Below the pieces are notes generated by a model. That model was not told the origin of the DNA. It made no database searches and worked only from the letters and a program-made list of their open reading frames with translations. A DNA stretch of 64,000 bases, taken from Serratia fonticola (GTDB taxonomy: Bacteria; Pseudomonadota; Gammaproteobacteria; Enterobacterales; Enterobacteriaceae). The stretch lies in assembly GCF_006715025.1 (NCBI RefSeq), contig NZ_VFMK01000001.1:4340001-4404000 (forward strand). The letters are read 5' to 3'. Positions 52,937 through 61,710 of the stretch are shown here, in pieces. The number at the start of each line of letters is the position of its first letter. The stretch's first letter is position 1. A program made the position numbers and the translations under genes.

Positions 52937-54306
52937 TGACTGGATTTATCATAGGCATGGTCGTTACCGTCCTGGCGGCCTGGTTTATCATCAAAAATTA
53001 CCAGCCACAGACCATTCTGTTGCTGGCCGGGTTAAGTTTGTTGCTGATCACCGCCATCTTCTTTCCGGAACAATCGATACTGTATGGCAAAGCGAAGTCC
53101 ATTGGCTGGGTCGGTGGGGATATTTTCGCCTTCGTTAAAGAGTCATTAACCACTCAGGTGGCGGGCATTGGTTTGATCATTATGGCCGCGGGCGGTTTTG
53201 CCGATTATATGGATCACATCAAGGCTTCGAACTCGATGGTGAACCTGTGCATCAAGCCCCTGCAGATGATCAAGGCTCCCTATCTGATCCTGGCGATTGG
53301 CTACATCCTTTCGCAACTGCTGCATGTCGCTATCTCCAGCGCGGCGGGTCTGGCCATGCTGTTGCTGGTGACCTTTTTCCCGGTTCTGGTGCGCTTAGGG
53401 GTCAGTAAAGCCGCCGCTGCCGCGATGATTGGTATGTCAGCCTTTATGGATCTGGGTCCGGCTGTCGGCACCGCCAACCTGGCGGCAAAACATGCCGGCA
53501 TGGAAACTGCGATCTACTTTGTCCACCACCAACTGCCGGTGGCAGCCGGTGTGATGTTGGTGGTCGCCACCCTGATCTTTTTCACCGCACGCTATTTTGA
53601 TGCCAAAGATGGTCATGTGGCTGAGCAAGTACAGCAAGAACTGCAGGCGCAGGAAGAAGGCGTTAAAGTACCTGCGTTCTACGCACTGCTGCCGATATTC
53701 CCGGTAGTGTTGGTGATTGTCTTCAGCCCGCTGGTCGTCAGCAGTATCAAGGTTGACGTAGTCACCGCGATGATTGTCGGCACCCTGTTGGCGTTTTTCT
53801 GCGAGCTCCTGGTACGCAGGGATTTCAAGGCAGCCTGTAAGGGCATTCAGGTCTTTTTCAAAGGCATGGGGTCAATGTTTACCAGCATCGTTTCCCTGCT
53901 GGTTTGTGCTGATGTCTTCGCTCAGGGTCTGCAAATTATCGGTGCCGTTGATTTTATCATTCACACCGTCCAAGCCGCAGGCTTTGGTTTTGGCAATATG
54001 ACCGTCGTGATGGCCTTACTGGTTTGCGTTACCGCCGCCTTGACCGGTTCTGGCGTCGCCGCCTTCTTCTCATTCTCTGGCCTGGCACCGGGCATTGCCG
54101 CCAAGTTTGGCGAAAGCGCCGTCAGCATGATCTTGCCGATGCAGCTGATGGCCGGAATGGGAAGGTCGATTTCCCCGGTCGCGGGGGTGATTATCGCCGT
54201 TAGCAAAGCAGGCGAATGCTCACCCTTTATGATTGTTCGCCGTACTTTGATCCCGGCGATTGGCGGGATGGTGACCATGCTGGTATTGAACGGAATGCTG
54301 AATTAA
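52936..54306 (+). CDS. DcuC-family C4-dicarboxylate (or related acid) permease
   Basis: About 456 residues, 12-14 hydrophobic helices. Matches DcuC in GFADYMDHI, SSAAGLAMLLL, GVFAQGL-like (DVFAQGLQII) and the late GRSISPVAGVIIAV. AAGGGGG is 5 bp before the ATG at 52936 and 2 bp before that at 52933. DcuC of E. coli is an anaerobic succinate efflux carrier; here, coupled to a hydrolase, substrate uptake or product exchange is an inference. A terminator follows. Confidence 0.83.
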   Translation: MTGFIIGMVVTVLAAWFIIKNYQPQTILLLAGLSLLLITAIFFPEQSILYGKAKSIGWVGGDIFAFVKESLTTQVAGIGLIIMAAGGFADYMDHIKASNSMVNLCIKPLQMIKAPYLILAIGYILSQLLHVAISSAAGLAMLLLVTFFPVLVRLGVSKAAAAAMIGMSAFMDLGPAVGTANLAAKHAGMETAIYFVHHQLPVAAGVMLVVATLIFFTARYFDAKDGHVAEQVQQELQAQEEGVKVPAFYALLPIFPVVLVIVFSPLVVSSIKVDVVTAMIVGTLLAFFCELLVRRDFKAACKGIQVFFKGMGSMFTSIVSLLVCADVFAQGLQIIGAVDFIIHTVQAAGFGFGNMTVVMALLVCVTAALTGSGVAAFFSFSGLAPGIAAKFGESAVSMILPMQLMAGMGRSISPVAGVIIAVSKAGECSPFMIVRRTLIPAIGGMVTMLVLNGMLN

Positions 54307-54317
54307 CCCCAGTCCCC

Positions 54318-54346
54318 TCAGGGCGGAGAAATCTCCGCCCTGCCTT
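54318..54346 (+). terminator. Terminator after the DcuC-family gene
   Basis: GGGCGGAGA/TCTCCGCCC hairpin with an AA loop, followed by TGCCTTTATATC. Confidence 0.8.
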
Positions 54347-54497
54347 TATATCTCCTCATGTAAACCCTTTTCTTTCACCCAGTCTTTTCTGAAATCCGCC
54401 GCCAGCGCTGTATCGCCTCGTTTTCCCGCAGTAAACTGCCCATCCAACAGTGGGGGAAGCGTTACGGGCCCCGATATGATTAACAAGGAGTGTTGAT

Positions 54498-54596
54498 ATG
54501 TTCTCAAGGATCGTGTTTGTTCTGTTCGCCGCTGCGGTGTTATTGGTGCTGATTAACTGGGAGCGGATCTGGGAAATCCTGCGCCCGCTGGTGTGA
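54498..54596 (+). CDS. Predicted 32-residue membrane peptide
   Basis: ATG at 54498 with AAGGAG seven bp upstream encodes MFSRIVFVLFAAAVLLVLIN and then WERIWEILRPLV: one membrane helix with an aromatic, charged tail. The ribosome site is close to ideal. No family recognised. It stands alone between two convergent units, and an 8-bp hairpin (TAGGCCAG/CTGGCCTA) follows within 12 bp. Confidence 0.6.
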   Translation: MFSRIVFVLFAAAVLLVLINWERIWEILRPLV

Positions 54597-54811
54597 TCAA
54601 CCACCTTAGGCCAGTCGCGCTGGCCTATTAGCGATATCAGTGGCATAAAGCCCAAACAGCCGGAAGTCAGCTTGCTCAAGGGAATTTCCGCGGGTGATAC
54701 GCAGTCTTGCTCCTCGCGTGGCAAGACGCGGGTTAACGGTATTTCCAACCGTGGGACAAATTCTTCCTGGCGATCGCTTTTCATCCTCTTTCAGGCCCGT
54801 AGCGCGTCAAA
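54597..54811. other. Spacer downstream of tcuB
   Basis: 215 bp without a supported gene. It includes the hairpin TAGGCCAG/CTGGCCTA near 54608. In Salmonella the citrate-type permease tcuC follows tcuB; nothing like it is here. Confidence 0.4.
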
Positions 54812-55930
54812 TCAGGCTTTACGCCGTTTTTCTATCGCCCACTTGAGTAATGCCGCAGTACGATAAAAGCCATGGGCAAACTTGCCGTAAGGCAGCGTGA
54901 GAAACAGCGCCATTACCGTTCCCAGATGTATCGCCAGCAGTGCTGCCATCAGCGAGGTATCACGCCCCACGAGTAAGGCGATACCGCTAATACTCACCAA
55001 CAGCAGCAACAGGATAAAACCACGATCCATCGGCTTTTGCGCAGCGTCTCCATGTGCAGGGTTACGGCGCAGATTCAGCCACAGTAACCCTGCCGGGCCA
55101 ACAATCAGCCCGACACCACCGAGCGTGCCCAATATCACCGGCAAACTCAGCAGGTCATACGGCGCTTCTTGCCCCAACAAGAAATGATAGCCGGTCGCCA
55201 CGACCGTTGAGGCAAAACACAGCATAAACCCGTAGAAGGTAAAGTGATGGAAACGCCGCCGTCGCAGGGTAAACGCATCGTCTTCATCGTTACACCCTTC
55301 CCCGTGGCCGCCATCCAGGTAGGTTAAGGTCAGCACATGTCGGGTGGTTTCCACCATCGCAGGCAGGCTTCCCGCGTCAGAAGATATTTCACGCCAGAAC
55401 CTGCAGGTGCTGAACAACAACGAACCGATGGAAAACACGAACACGCTGCCAAACATCACCGCCAGCAGGTTGTGCGGGAATATCTGATAAAACTCACCGG
55501 CCAACGGTGAATGAATCAGGGTTCCTTTGAGCGCCATCACCAATAACAGAAACAGCCCGATACCCAAAGCCAATGCCAGCGCGACCGCCATCCCCGCTCG
55601 CTGATACAAAGCACCAAGGCTGGCCGGCCAGGCGTACTCCTGATAGGTTTCAACACGCACTTTTGCCATCGCTTGCGGCACATTCACGCCGAATTCGTGG
55701 GGTGGCGCGTACTGACAGGCGTGCAGACAGGCACCGCAGTTATGGCACAGGTTTGCCAGGTAGTTGATATCAGCCTTACCAAACGTCAACCGATAGGTCA
55801 TGGCAGGAAAAACGGCGCAAAACCCTTCGCAGTAACGGCAGGCATTACAGATTTGCATCACCCGTTCCACCTCCTGCTCGTTATCCGTCAGGGATTGCGC
55901 TTCACGGATCAATAACTCAAGCTGTTTCAT
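54812..55930 (-). CDS. tcuB: Tricarballylate oxidation electron-transfer protein TcuB
   Basis: Membrane protein that reoxidises the FAD of TcuA and passes electrons to the quinone pool. 372 residues from the ATG at 55930 (MKQLELLIREAQ). Two ferredoxin-like cluster motifs, CNACRYCEGFCAVFP (about 28-42) and CHNCGACLHACQYAPP (about 63-78), then six or so membrane helices with conserved histidines (HHFTFYGFM, ATGYHF). Its start overlaps the end of tcuA by 14 bp. No tcuC permease follows. Confidence 0.9.
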   Translation of the reverse strand: MKQLELLIREAQSLTDNEQEVERVMQICNACRYCEGFCAVFPAMTYRLTFGKADINYLANLCHNCGACLHACQYAPPHEFGVNVPQAMAKVRVETYQEYAWPASLGALYQRAGMAVALALALGIGLFLLLVMALKGTLIHSPLAGEFYQIFPHNLLAVMFGSVFVFSIGSLLFSTCRFWREISSDAGSLPAMVETTRHVLTLTYLDGGHGEGCNDEDDAFTLRRRRFHHFTFYGFMLCFASTVVATGYHFLLGQEAPYDLLSLPVILGTLGGVGLIVGPAGLLWLNLRRNPAHGDAAQKPMDRGFILLLLLVSISGIALLVGRDTSLMAALLAIHLGTVMALFLTLPYGKFAHGFYRTAALLKWAIEKRRKA

Positions 55931-57320
55931 ACTCAGCCTCCCGCTGCGCAGCCAGTGCCGCTTGATGACCGGCGATACGACCAAAAACCGTGCCAATAGA
56001 CATACCGACCCCCGCGGTGTACCCCTTACCCAGCACGTTTCCTGCCATCATTTCTCCAGCAACAAATAGATTGCGGCTAGGCTGCCCATTAAAATGTACG
56101 GCGGCGTGCTCATTCACTTTCAACCCCAAATAGGTAAAGGTGATCCCAGGCCGCAGCGCGTAGCCATAGAACGGAGGAGTATCGAGCGGCAGAGCCCAAT
56201 GCGTTTTTGCTGGTACAAGCCCTTCGGTATGACAATCGTCCAGCACGGTATGGTTGAACGTTCCAGGCTGACAAGCACGGTTATAAGTTTCTACCGTTTG
56301 AACAAACTGTTGGGGATCTAGCGCTAACTGGAGAGCAAGGTCGTGCAGATTATCGGCTTTAACTCCAGGGAAAACCGGTGGCATAAAGCGCCCGATGGCC
56401 TTGCTGTCAATGATGGAGTAGCCGATTTGGCCAGGCTGCTGCGCCACAAGGCGGCCCCAGATCGCATAGCGTTTGGGCCAGAAGTCTTCTCCTTCATCAT
56501 AAAAACGCACCGCCTGACGATTAAGCATAATGCCTAGCGAAACGCAGTCGACACGGGTGCAGATCCCGCCGTCATACAACGGCGCACGGGCGTCAATAGC
56601 CACACAGTGGGATTGGGAGGGATCGCCGATCACATCAGCCCCCGCTTCCATCATGGATTTGAGCAATACGCCTTGATTGAAGCGCGTACCACGGATCAGA
56701 AAATTATCTGCTGGCCATTCACCTGCGCTATTTTGCCCCCAGGCTTCACGCAGCCAATCGCGGTTGGATTCAAACCCGCCAGCGGCCAGCACGCAGGCGC
56801 GGGCGGCTATACGTTGATCGCCGATCTTTGCCGCGACAAATCGCCCATTATGTAACTCGATGGCATCTACCGGGCTGTCATAGCGGATAACAACGCCCAA
56901 TTTTTCAGCACTGCGATAATAGGCATTCACCAGCGCTTTGCCTCCCCCCATAAAGAAGGCATTGGTACGGGCCACATGCAGGGCCCCGGAAAGGGGGGGT
57001 TGGAAACGAACGCCGTGCTTGTTCATCCATCCCCGGCAGGTTGATGATGCTCGGATCACCATTCTGGCCAAGGATTCATTGGTCAAACCCCCGGTAACTT
57101 TCTGCAGGTCTTGCCAGAATTCTTCTTCCGGGTAGCTATCAACCAGCACATCCTGTGGAGCATCATGCATGCAACGCAAATTGCGTGTGTGTTGAGAATT
57201 ACCACCACGCCACGCTTTGGGGGCCGCTTCCAGCAACAACACTGAAGCCCCGTTCTCCCGTGCGGTTAAAGCGGCACACAGCGCCGCATTGCCCCCACCA
57301 ATGACCACAACATCAAACAT
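55917..57320 (-). CDS. tcuA: Tricarballylate dehydrogenase TcuA
   Basis: FAD protein oxidising tricarballylate to cis-aconitate so that the inhibitor enters the TCA cycle. 467 residues from the ATG at 57320; a GTG at 57326 is possible. FAD motif VVIGGGNAALCAALTA at the N-terminus, then GGNSQHTRNLR and the late GEMMAGNVLGKGYTAGVGMSIG, typical of the FAD_binding_2 succinate dehydrogenase/fumarate reductase flavoprotein family. Second gene of tcuRAB. Confidence 0.9.
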   Translation of the reverse strand: MFDVVVIGGGNAALCAALTARENGASVLLLEAAPKAWRGGNSQHTRNLRCMHDAPQDVLVDSYPEEEFWQDLQKVTGGLTNESLARMVIRASSTCRGWMNKHGVRFQPPLSGALHVARTNAFFMGGGKALVNAYYRSAEKLGVVIRYDSPVDAIELHNGRFVAAKIGDQRIAARACVLAAGGFESNRDWLREAWGQNSAGEWPADNFLIRGTRFNQGVLLKSMMEAGADVIGDPSQSHCVAIDARAPLYDGGICTRVDCVSLGIMLNRQAVRFYDEGEDFWPKRYAIWGRLVAQQPGQIGYSIIDSKAIGRFMPPVFPGVKADNLHDLALQLALDPQQFVQTVETYNRACQPGTFNHTVLDDCHTEGLVPAKTHWALPLDTPPFYGYALRPGITFTYLGLKVNEHAAVHFNGQPSRNLFVAGEMMAGNVLGKGYTAGVGMSIGTVFGRIAGHQAALAAQREAEYETA

Positions 57321-57405
57321 AGTCACACTCTCGGCGCTATTCTTTGGTGCCTAAAATGTAACCTTTGGTATGCGGGGCGGCTACCCGGCAATGCTTAATG
57401 GGGGT

Positions 57406-58332
57406 TTAGGGTTGGTAAAGGGTCGCCCCCGGCCAATGGCCTTGCATCACCCGTTGGCAGATCACGCTTTGCAGCACCACTCTGGCCGCAACACCCACGG
57501 GCGAGAGTTCATCATCGGAAAGACTGACCAGGAAATTGGGACGACGTAATACCGGATTAGGTATTTCCACCACTGCCAGGCTGTCGTCCTGAATGCGTGA
57601 GATGGCCGCTCCGGGCTGAATAGTAGCGCCCAGCCCTTGGCGAACGGCATCCATCAAAATCGCCAAACCGTCTATTTCCGCCAAGATGTTTAATTCCAGA
57701 CCTTGCCGAGCAAAGCTGGTATTCACCAAAGCCCGCAGCCCATGTGTCCGGCTGGGTAAAATTAACGGCAACGAAGAAAAAGCCTCTGGGGTAATCGGCT
57801 CATCCTGAAACCGCCCAACGAGAGCCTGCGTACCGATCAGGAACAATCGTTCTTCCAATAATGGGATCGCACTCCAGGTCTGTATTTTTTGATGCTGGAA
57901 CACCACAGCCAAATCCAACTGACGCGCCTTGATCATCGAAGCCAAATTACCTGACAGGCTCTCTATCACATGCAAACGGATGTCGGCATAGCGCTCTCTC
58001 ATCGCTAAAATAAACGGCACTCCCAGTACGGATGCGGTACTGGGTGCCATCCCTACGCTGACATGCCCAGATAAGCGGGCGTGCTTTGCCGCCCGCACGG
58101 CATCGTCAGCATGGCGCAACGTCAGTTGAGCCTGAGAAAAAAAAGCCAGCCCCGCGTCCGTAGCAACGATCCCACGAGAGGTTCTTTGCAATAAGCGGAT
58201 GGCCAGTTCACTTTCCAGACGGCTTATCTGCTGACTCAAGGCCGAGACACCAATATTCAGATCTTGCGCAGCCTGCCCCATACTGCCTAACTCCACGGCA
58301 CGCACAAAATAACGTAACTGCCTCAGTTCCAC
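57406..58332 (-). CDS. tcuR: LysR-type activator TcuR
   Basis: 308 residues. N-terminal HTH (about 1-60, MELRQLRYFVRAVELGSMGQAA and VSALSQQISRLE) and an effector-binding domain. It closely recalls Salmonella TcuR, which controls tcuABC in response to tricarballylate. It lies 85 bp upstream of tcuA and on the same strand, so it could be co-transcribed or read from its own promoter. Confidence 0.85.
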   Translation of the reverse strand: MELRQLRYFVRAVELGSMGQAAQDLNIGVSALSQQISRLESELAIRLLQRTSRGIVATDAGLAFFSQAQLTLRHADDAVRAAKHARLSGHVSVGMAPSTASVLGVPFILAMRERYADIRLHVIESLSGNLASMIKARQLDLAVVFQHQKIQTWSAIPLLEERLFLIGTQALVGRFQDEPITPEAFSSLPLILPSRTHGLRALVNTSFARQGLELNILAEIDGLAILMDAVRQGLGATIQPGAAISRIQDDSLAVVEIPNPVLRRPNFLVSLSDDELSPVGVAARVVLQSVICQRVMQGHWPGATLYQP

Positions 58333-58431
58333 TTTTCTTCCTCATTAACTCACAGCCTATTCCCTTATGTATCACGGAACAGGCCGCCAGAAAGAGAAAT
58401 GCCTGGCATCTGCGTAAATTCCATTACATCA

Positions 58432-59634
58432 TTAGTCGCCAGGGCGTCGGTTAAGATTAAGCAGCCAGAATACGCCAACCCCGGCAATGACGATCCCTGG
58501 TGCCGATGCGGCCATCACCCCTGCTGCCCCGGTTCCCAGCGCCAGCATTTTGCCCGCAATCAACGGGCCGCTCATCGCCCCCAAACGGCCAATCGCAACG
58601 GCGGTCCCCACCCCGGTCACGCGTATTTCGGTTGGATAAAATTGCGGCGCAAGCGCATAAAGCACGCTTTGCCCACCGGTAGCAAACAACCCGGCGACAA
58701 ATCCGGCAACCAGCATGCAGACAAATTGTGTCGAAATCCCCAATGCCACCAGCGAGAGCAACATACCGATGTAAATCACGGCTGACATGATCCACGGCGG
58801 CAATCGGTTCATCAATGCGCCCAGAATGAGCGTCCCCACCGCCGCCCCAATCTGCAGCGCAAAGACCACCCAGGCGGCCTGCGCCGAGCCAAATCCCTGA
58901 TTAACCAGCAGCGTCGGTAACCAGTTAATCAGCATATAAACCACCAGCAGCGTGAAAAAGTAGCTGAGCCACAGCAGAGACGTGGGTAATGCAGCACCGT
59001 GGCGGAACAGACCCGACAATGGCAATGTCTCCGTCACTTGCTTTCGCGCATGGAACAGCGCTGACTCAGGTAATGTGTAAGCCAACAGCGGTACCAGAAT
59101 TAATGGCACCACTCCGCCGAGCCAAAAGATCGTCTGCCAGGGCAACGCCACCCCGGCGATGCCCACGGTGGCGGCCAATGCCGCCCCTAGCGGTACACCA
59201 CAATACATCATACTGACGGCCAGCCCGCGCAGACGGGGCCCCGCTGCCTCAGAGGTCAGCGCAATCAGGTTCGGTAACGCGGCCCCCAGCCCGACACCGG
59301 TCATCAGGCGAGCAATCACCAGCGTACTGAAATCCCAGGCCAATGCCGTTGCAATGGAAAACAGACCAAACAGCGCCACCGAGCCTATCAACACGGTTTT
59401 GCGGCCATAGCGATCGGCAAGCCGTCCCCCGGCAAAGGCACCGGGTAGCAACCCCAGAATACCGGCGCTGAAAATCCACCCCATTTGCATCTTTTGCAGT
59501 TCAAATGCTTGTGCGATAGGGACGGCAGCAATCCCCATCGCCTGCAAATCCAACCCTTCCATCAGGGCGACCAGAAAACATAGCCCAATCGTAATAACCA
59601 AATGTGAATCGACCTTCGACAAAGCGACATTCAT
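58432..59634 (-). CDS. mhpT: 3-(3-hydroxyphenyl)propionate transporter MhpT (MFS)
   Basis: Aromatic-acid:H+ symporter, 12 helices, 400 residues from the ATG at 59634 (MNVALSKVDSHLVITIG) with AAAGG upstream; the longer frame adds an unrelated 18 residues. Conserved GLCFLVALMEGLDLQ, GRLADRYGRK (loop 2-3) and ARLMTGVGLGAALPN. Last gene of the mhp cluster, 118 bp after mhpE. Confidence 0.93.
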   Translation of the reverse strand: MNVALSKVDSHLVITIGLCFLVALMEGLDLQAMGIAAVPIAQAFELQKMQMGWIFSAGILGLLPGAFAGGRLADRYGRKTVLIGSVALFGLFSIATALAWDFSTLVIARLMTGVGLGAALPNLIALTSEAAGPRLRGLAVSMMYCGVPLGAALAATVGIAGVALPWQTIFWLGGVVPLILVPLLAYTLPESALFHARKQVTETLPLSGLFRHGAALPTSLLWLSYFFTLLVVYMLINWLPTLLVNQGFGSAQAAWVVFALQIGAAVGTLILGALMNRLPPWIMSAVIYIGMLLSLVALGISTQFVCMLVAGFVAGLFATGGQSVLYALAPQFYPTEIRVTGVGTAVAIGRLGAMSGPLIAGKMLALGTGAAGVMAASAPGIVIAGVGVFWLLNLNRRPGD

Positions 59635-59752
59635 AAAGATACCTTTGGGGAATAAACGATCGTTCAACGATACGAAGAGGTTCGCCAACCATCAGATGCG
59701 GGTTCCGGCGATCACCAGAGACAGCAGGCCAGCCGGGCTGACCTGCCAGCCA

Positions 59753-60763
59753 TTATCGGGAGCGCAAATCCAGCGCGACATCGACGATCATATCCTCCTG
59801 GCCGCCCACCATCCGGCGCTTACCCAACTCAACCAGAATGTCTACCGTATTGATGCCATATTTTGCCGCGGCTATTTCACAATGGCGCAAAAAACTGGAG
59901 TAAACTCCGGCATAGCCCAACGCCAGCGTTTCACGATCGACACGCACTGGCCGATCCTGCAACGGACGCACCAGTTCGTCGGCCGCATCCATCAAGGCAT
60001 ACAAATCAGTGCCATGGTGCCAGCCCAGCTTATCCGCTGCGGCAATAAACACCTCAAGTGGCGCATTTCCTGCCCCGGCCCCCATCCCTGCCAGGCTGGC
60101 ATCCACTCGATCGCATCCTTCTTCCATGGCAACAATCGAATTGGCAACGCCCAGGCTGAGGTTATGGTGCGCATGTATGCCGGTGTGCGTTTCCGGTTTT
60201 AACACCGCTTTCAACGCACGAAAGCGTGCACGAATATCATTCATATTCATCGCGCCGCCGGAATCCACCACGTAAATACAGGTGGCCCCATAGCTTTCCA
60301 TCAACCTGGCCTGGCTCGCCAGGTTTTCCGGCGTAGTCATATGGCTCATCATCAGGAAACCGACGGTATCCATGCCCAGTTCGCGAGCATAGGCAATATG
60401 CTGTTTTGAAACGTCCGCTTCGGTACAGTGGGTGGCCACTCGCACTACCCTCGCCCCGGCGTTATAGGCATCCTTCAGGTCATGGATAGTGCCTATGCCC
60501 GGTAACAGCAACGTGGCAATCTTCGCGTGGCTTATCACATCCGCCGCAGCTTCAATCCATGTCAGATCGGTATGTGAGCCAAAACCATAGTTGAAGCTGG
60601 AACCCTGCAGGCCGTCCCCGTGCGCAACTTCTATCGAATCCACCCTCGCATTATCCAACGCCCTGGCAATAGCCTGCACATTTTGCAGACTATACTGGTG
60701 GCGAATAGCGTGCATCCCGTCGCGCAACGTCACATCTGAAATATAGATTTTTTTCTCGTTCAT
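59753..60763 (-). CDS. mhpE: 4-hydroxy-2-oxovalerate aldolase MhpE
   Basis: DRE-TIM aldolase splitting 4-hydroxy-2-oxovalerate into pyruvate and acetaldehyde. 336 residues (E. coli 337). DVTLRDGMHA holds the metal-binding Asp and catalytic Arg, and HAHHNLSLG the metal histidines near 200. Forms a channelling complex with MhpF; the genes overlap by 4 bp. Confidence 0.96.
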   Translation of the reverse strand: MNEKKIYISDVTLRDGMHAIRHQYSLQNVQAIARALDNARVDSIEVAHGDGLQGSSFNYGFGSHTDLTWIEAAADVISHAKIATLLLPGIGTIHDLKDAYNAGARVVRVATHCTEADVSKQHIAYARELGMDTVGFLMMSHMTTPENLASQARLMESYGATCIYVVDSGGAMNMNDIRARFRALKAVLKPETHTGIHAHHNLSLGVANSIVAMEEGCDRVDASLAGMGAGAGNAPLEVFIAAADKLGWHHGTDLYALMDAADELVRPLQDRPVRVDRETLALGYAGVYSSFLRHCEIAAAKYGINTVDILVELGKRRMVGGQEDMIVDVALDLRSR

Positions 60764-61710
60764 CGCCGTTCTCCAGTCGTATCAGCCATTGCCTGAGCCA
60801 TACGCTCGGCGGTCGCCAGCGCAGCGGAAGTCATGATATCGAGGTTGCCAGCATAGGCAGGCAGATAGTGCGCCGCGCCTTCAACTTCAAGAAATACCGA
60901 GGTTTTCAAGCCGGAAAAACGGCCAATACCCGGCAGGTTAAGCGGGGCTTGCGGGGGGATAACATCAAACTGAACTTTCTGCTTCAGCCGGTAACCCGGT
61001 ACATAGGCCTGCACCGCCTGCGCCATTTCGATAACAGAAGCCTCAACCTTAGCCTGATCGGCAATTTCGCTCAGCACATAGACGGTGTCGCGCATCATTA
61101 ACGGCGGTTCCGCCGGGTTCATAATAATGATGGCTTTTCCCTTCTGCGCCCCCCCCACCACCTCAATCGCCCTGCTGGTGGTTTCGGTAAATTCATCAAT
61201 ATTGGCGCGCGTGCCTGGCCCGGCAGATTTACTGGCAATAGAAGCGATGATTTCGGCGTAATGAACGCGAGCTACTCGCGCGACCGCCGCCACCATCGGG
61301 ATGGTCGCCTGACCACCGCAGGTCACCATATTGACGTTGCCCTGGCTGAGATTTTCCTCCAGGTTCACCACCGGCACGCAGTAAGGGCCAATCGCCGCAG
61401 GTGTCAGATCAATCAGCCGGATCCCCGGTTTGGCAGCCCGCAATGTGGCGTCGTTTTTAATATGTGCGCCCGCACTGGTGGCATCAAAGACAACATCAAT
61501 GTCTGCAAACTCTGGCATCGCAATTAGCCCCTGCACGCCGGTATGGCAGGTAGCAACCCCCATCCGACGCGCACGAGCCAAACCATCCGACTCGGGGTCA
61601 ATCCCCACCAGTACCCCCATCTCCAGATGTTTGGCGTTACGCAGAATTTTGATCATCAGATCGGTTCCGATATTGCCGGAGCCGATGATCGCCACTTTTC
61701 TCTTACTCAT
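60760..61710 (-). CDS. mhpF: Acetaldehyde dehydrogenase (acylating) MhpF
   Basis: Converts acetaldehyde, NAD and CoA to acetyl-CoA. 316 residues, as in E. coli. Rossmann motif IGSGNIGTDL and the catalytic cysteine in MVTCGGQATIP (near 132). Overlaps mhpD by 4 bp and mhpE by 4 bp. Confidence 0.96.
   Translation of the reverse strand: MSKRKVAIIGSGNIGTDLMIKILRNAKHLEMGVLVGIDPESDGLARARRMGVATCHTGVQGLIAMPEFADIDVVFDATSAGAHIKNDATLRAAKPGIRLIDLTPAAIGPYCVPVVNLEENLSQGNVNMVTCGGQATIPMVAAVARVARVHYAEIIASIASKSAGPGTRANIDEFTETTSRAIEVVGGAQKGKAIIIMNPAEPPLMMRDTVYVLSEIADQAKVEASVIEMAQAVQAYVPGYRLKQKVQFDVIPPQAPLNLPGIGRFSGLKTSVFLEVEGAAHYLPAYAGNLDIMTSAALATAERMAQAMADTTGERR

Noticed and set aside
54356..54784. 142-codon minus-strand frame
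   Set aside because: It overlaps the 32-codon membrane peptide gene with a better ribosome site and resembles no protein; a different frame gives the protein-like tail reported as a finding.
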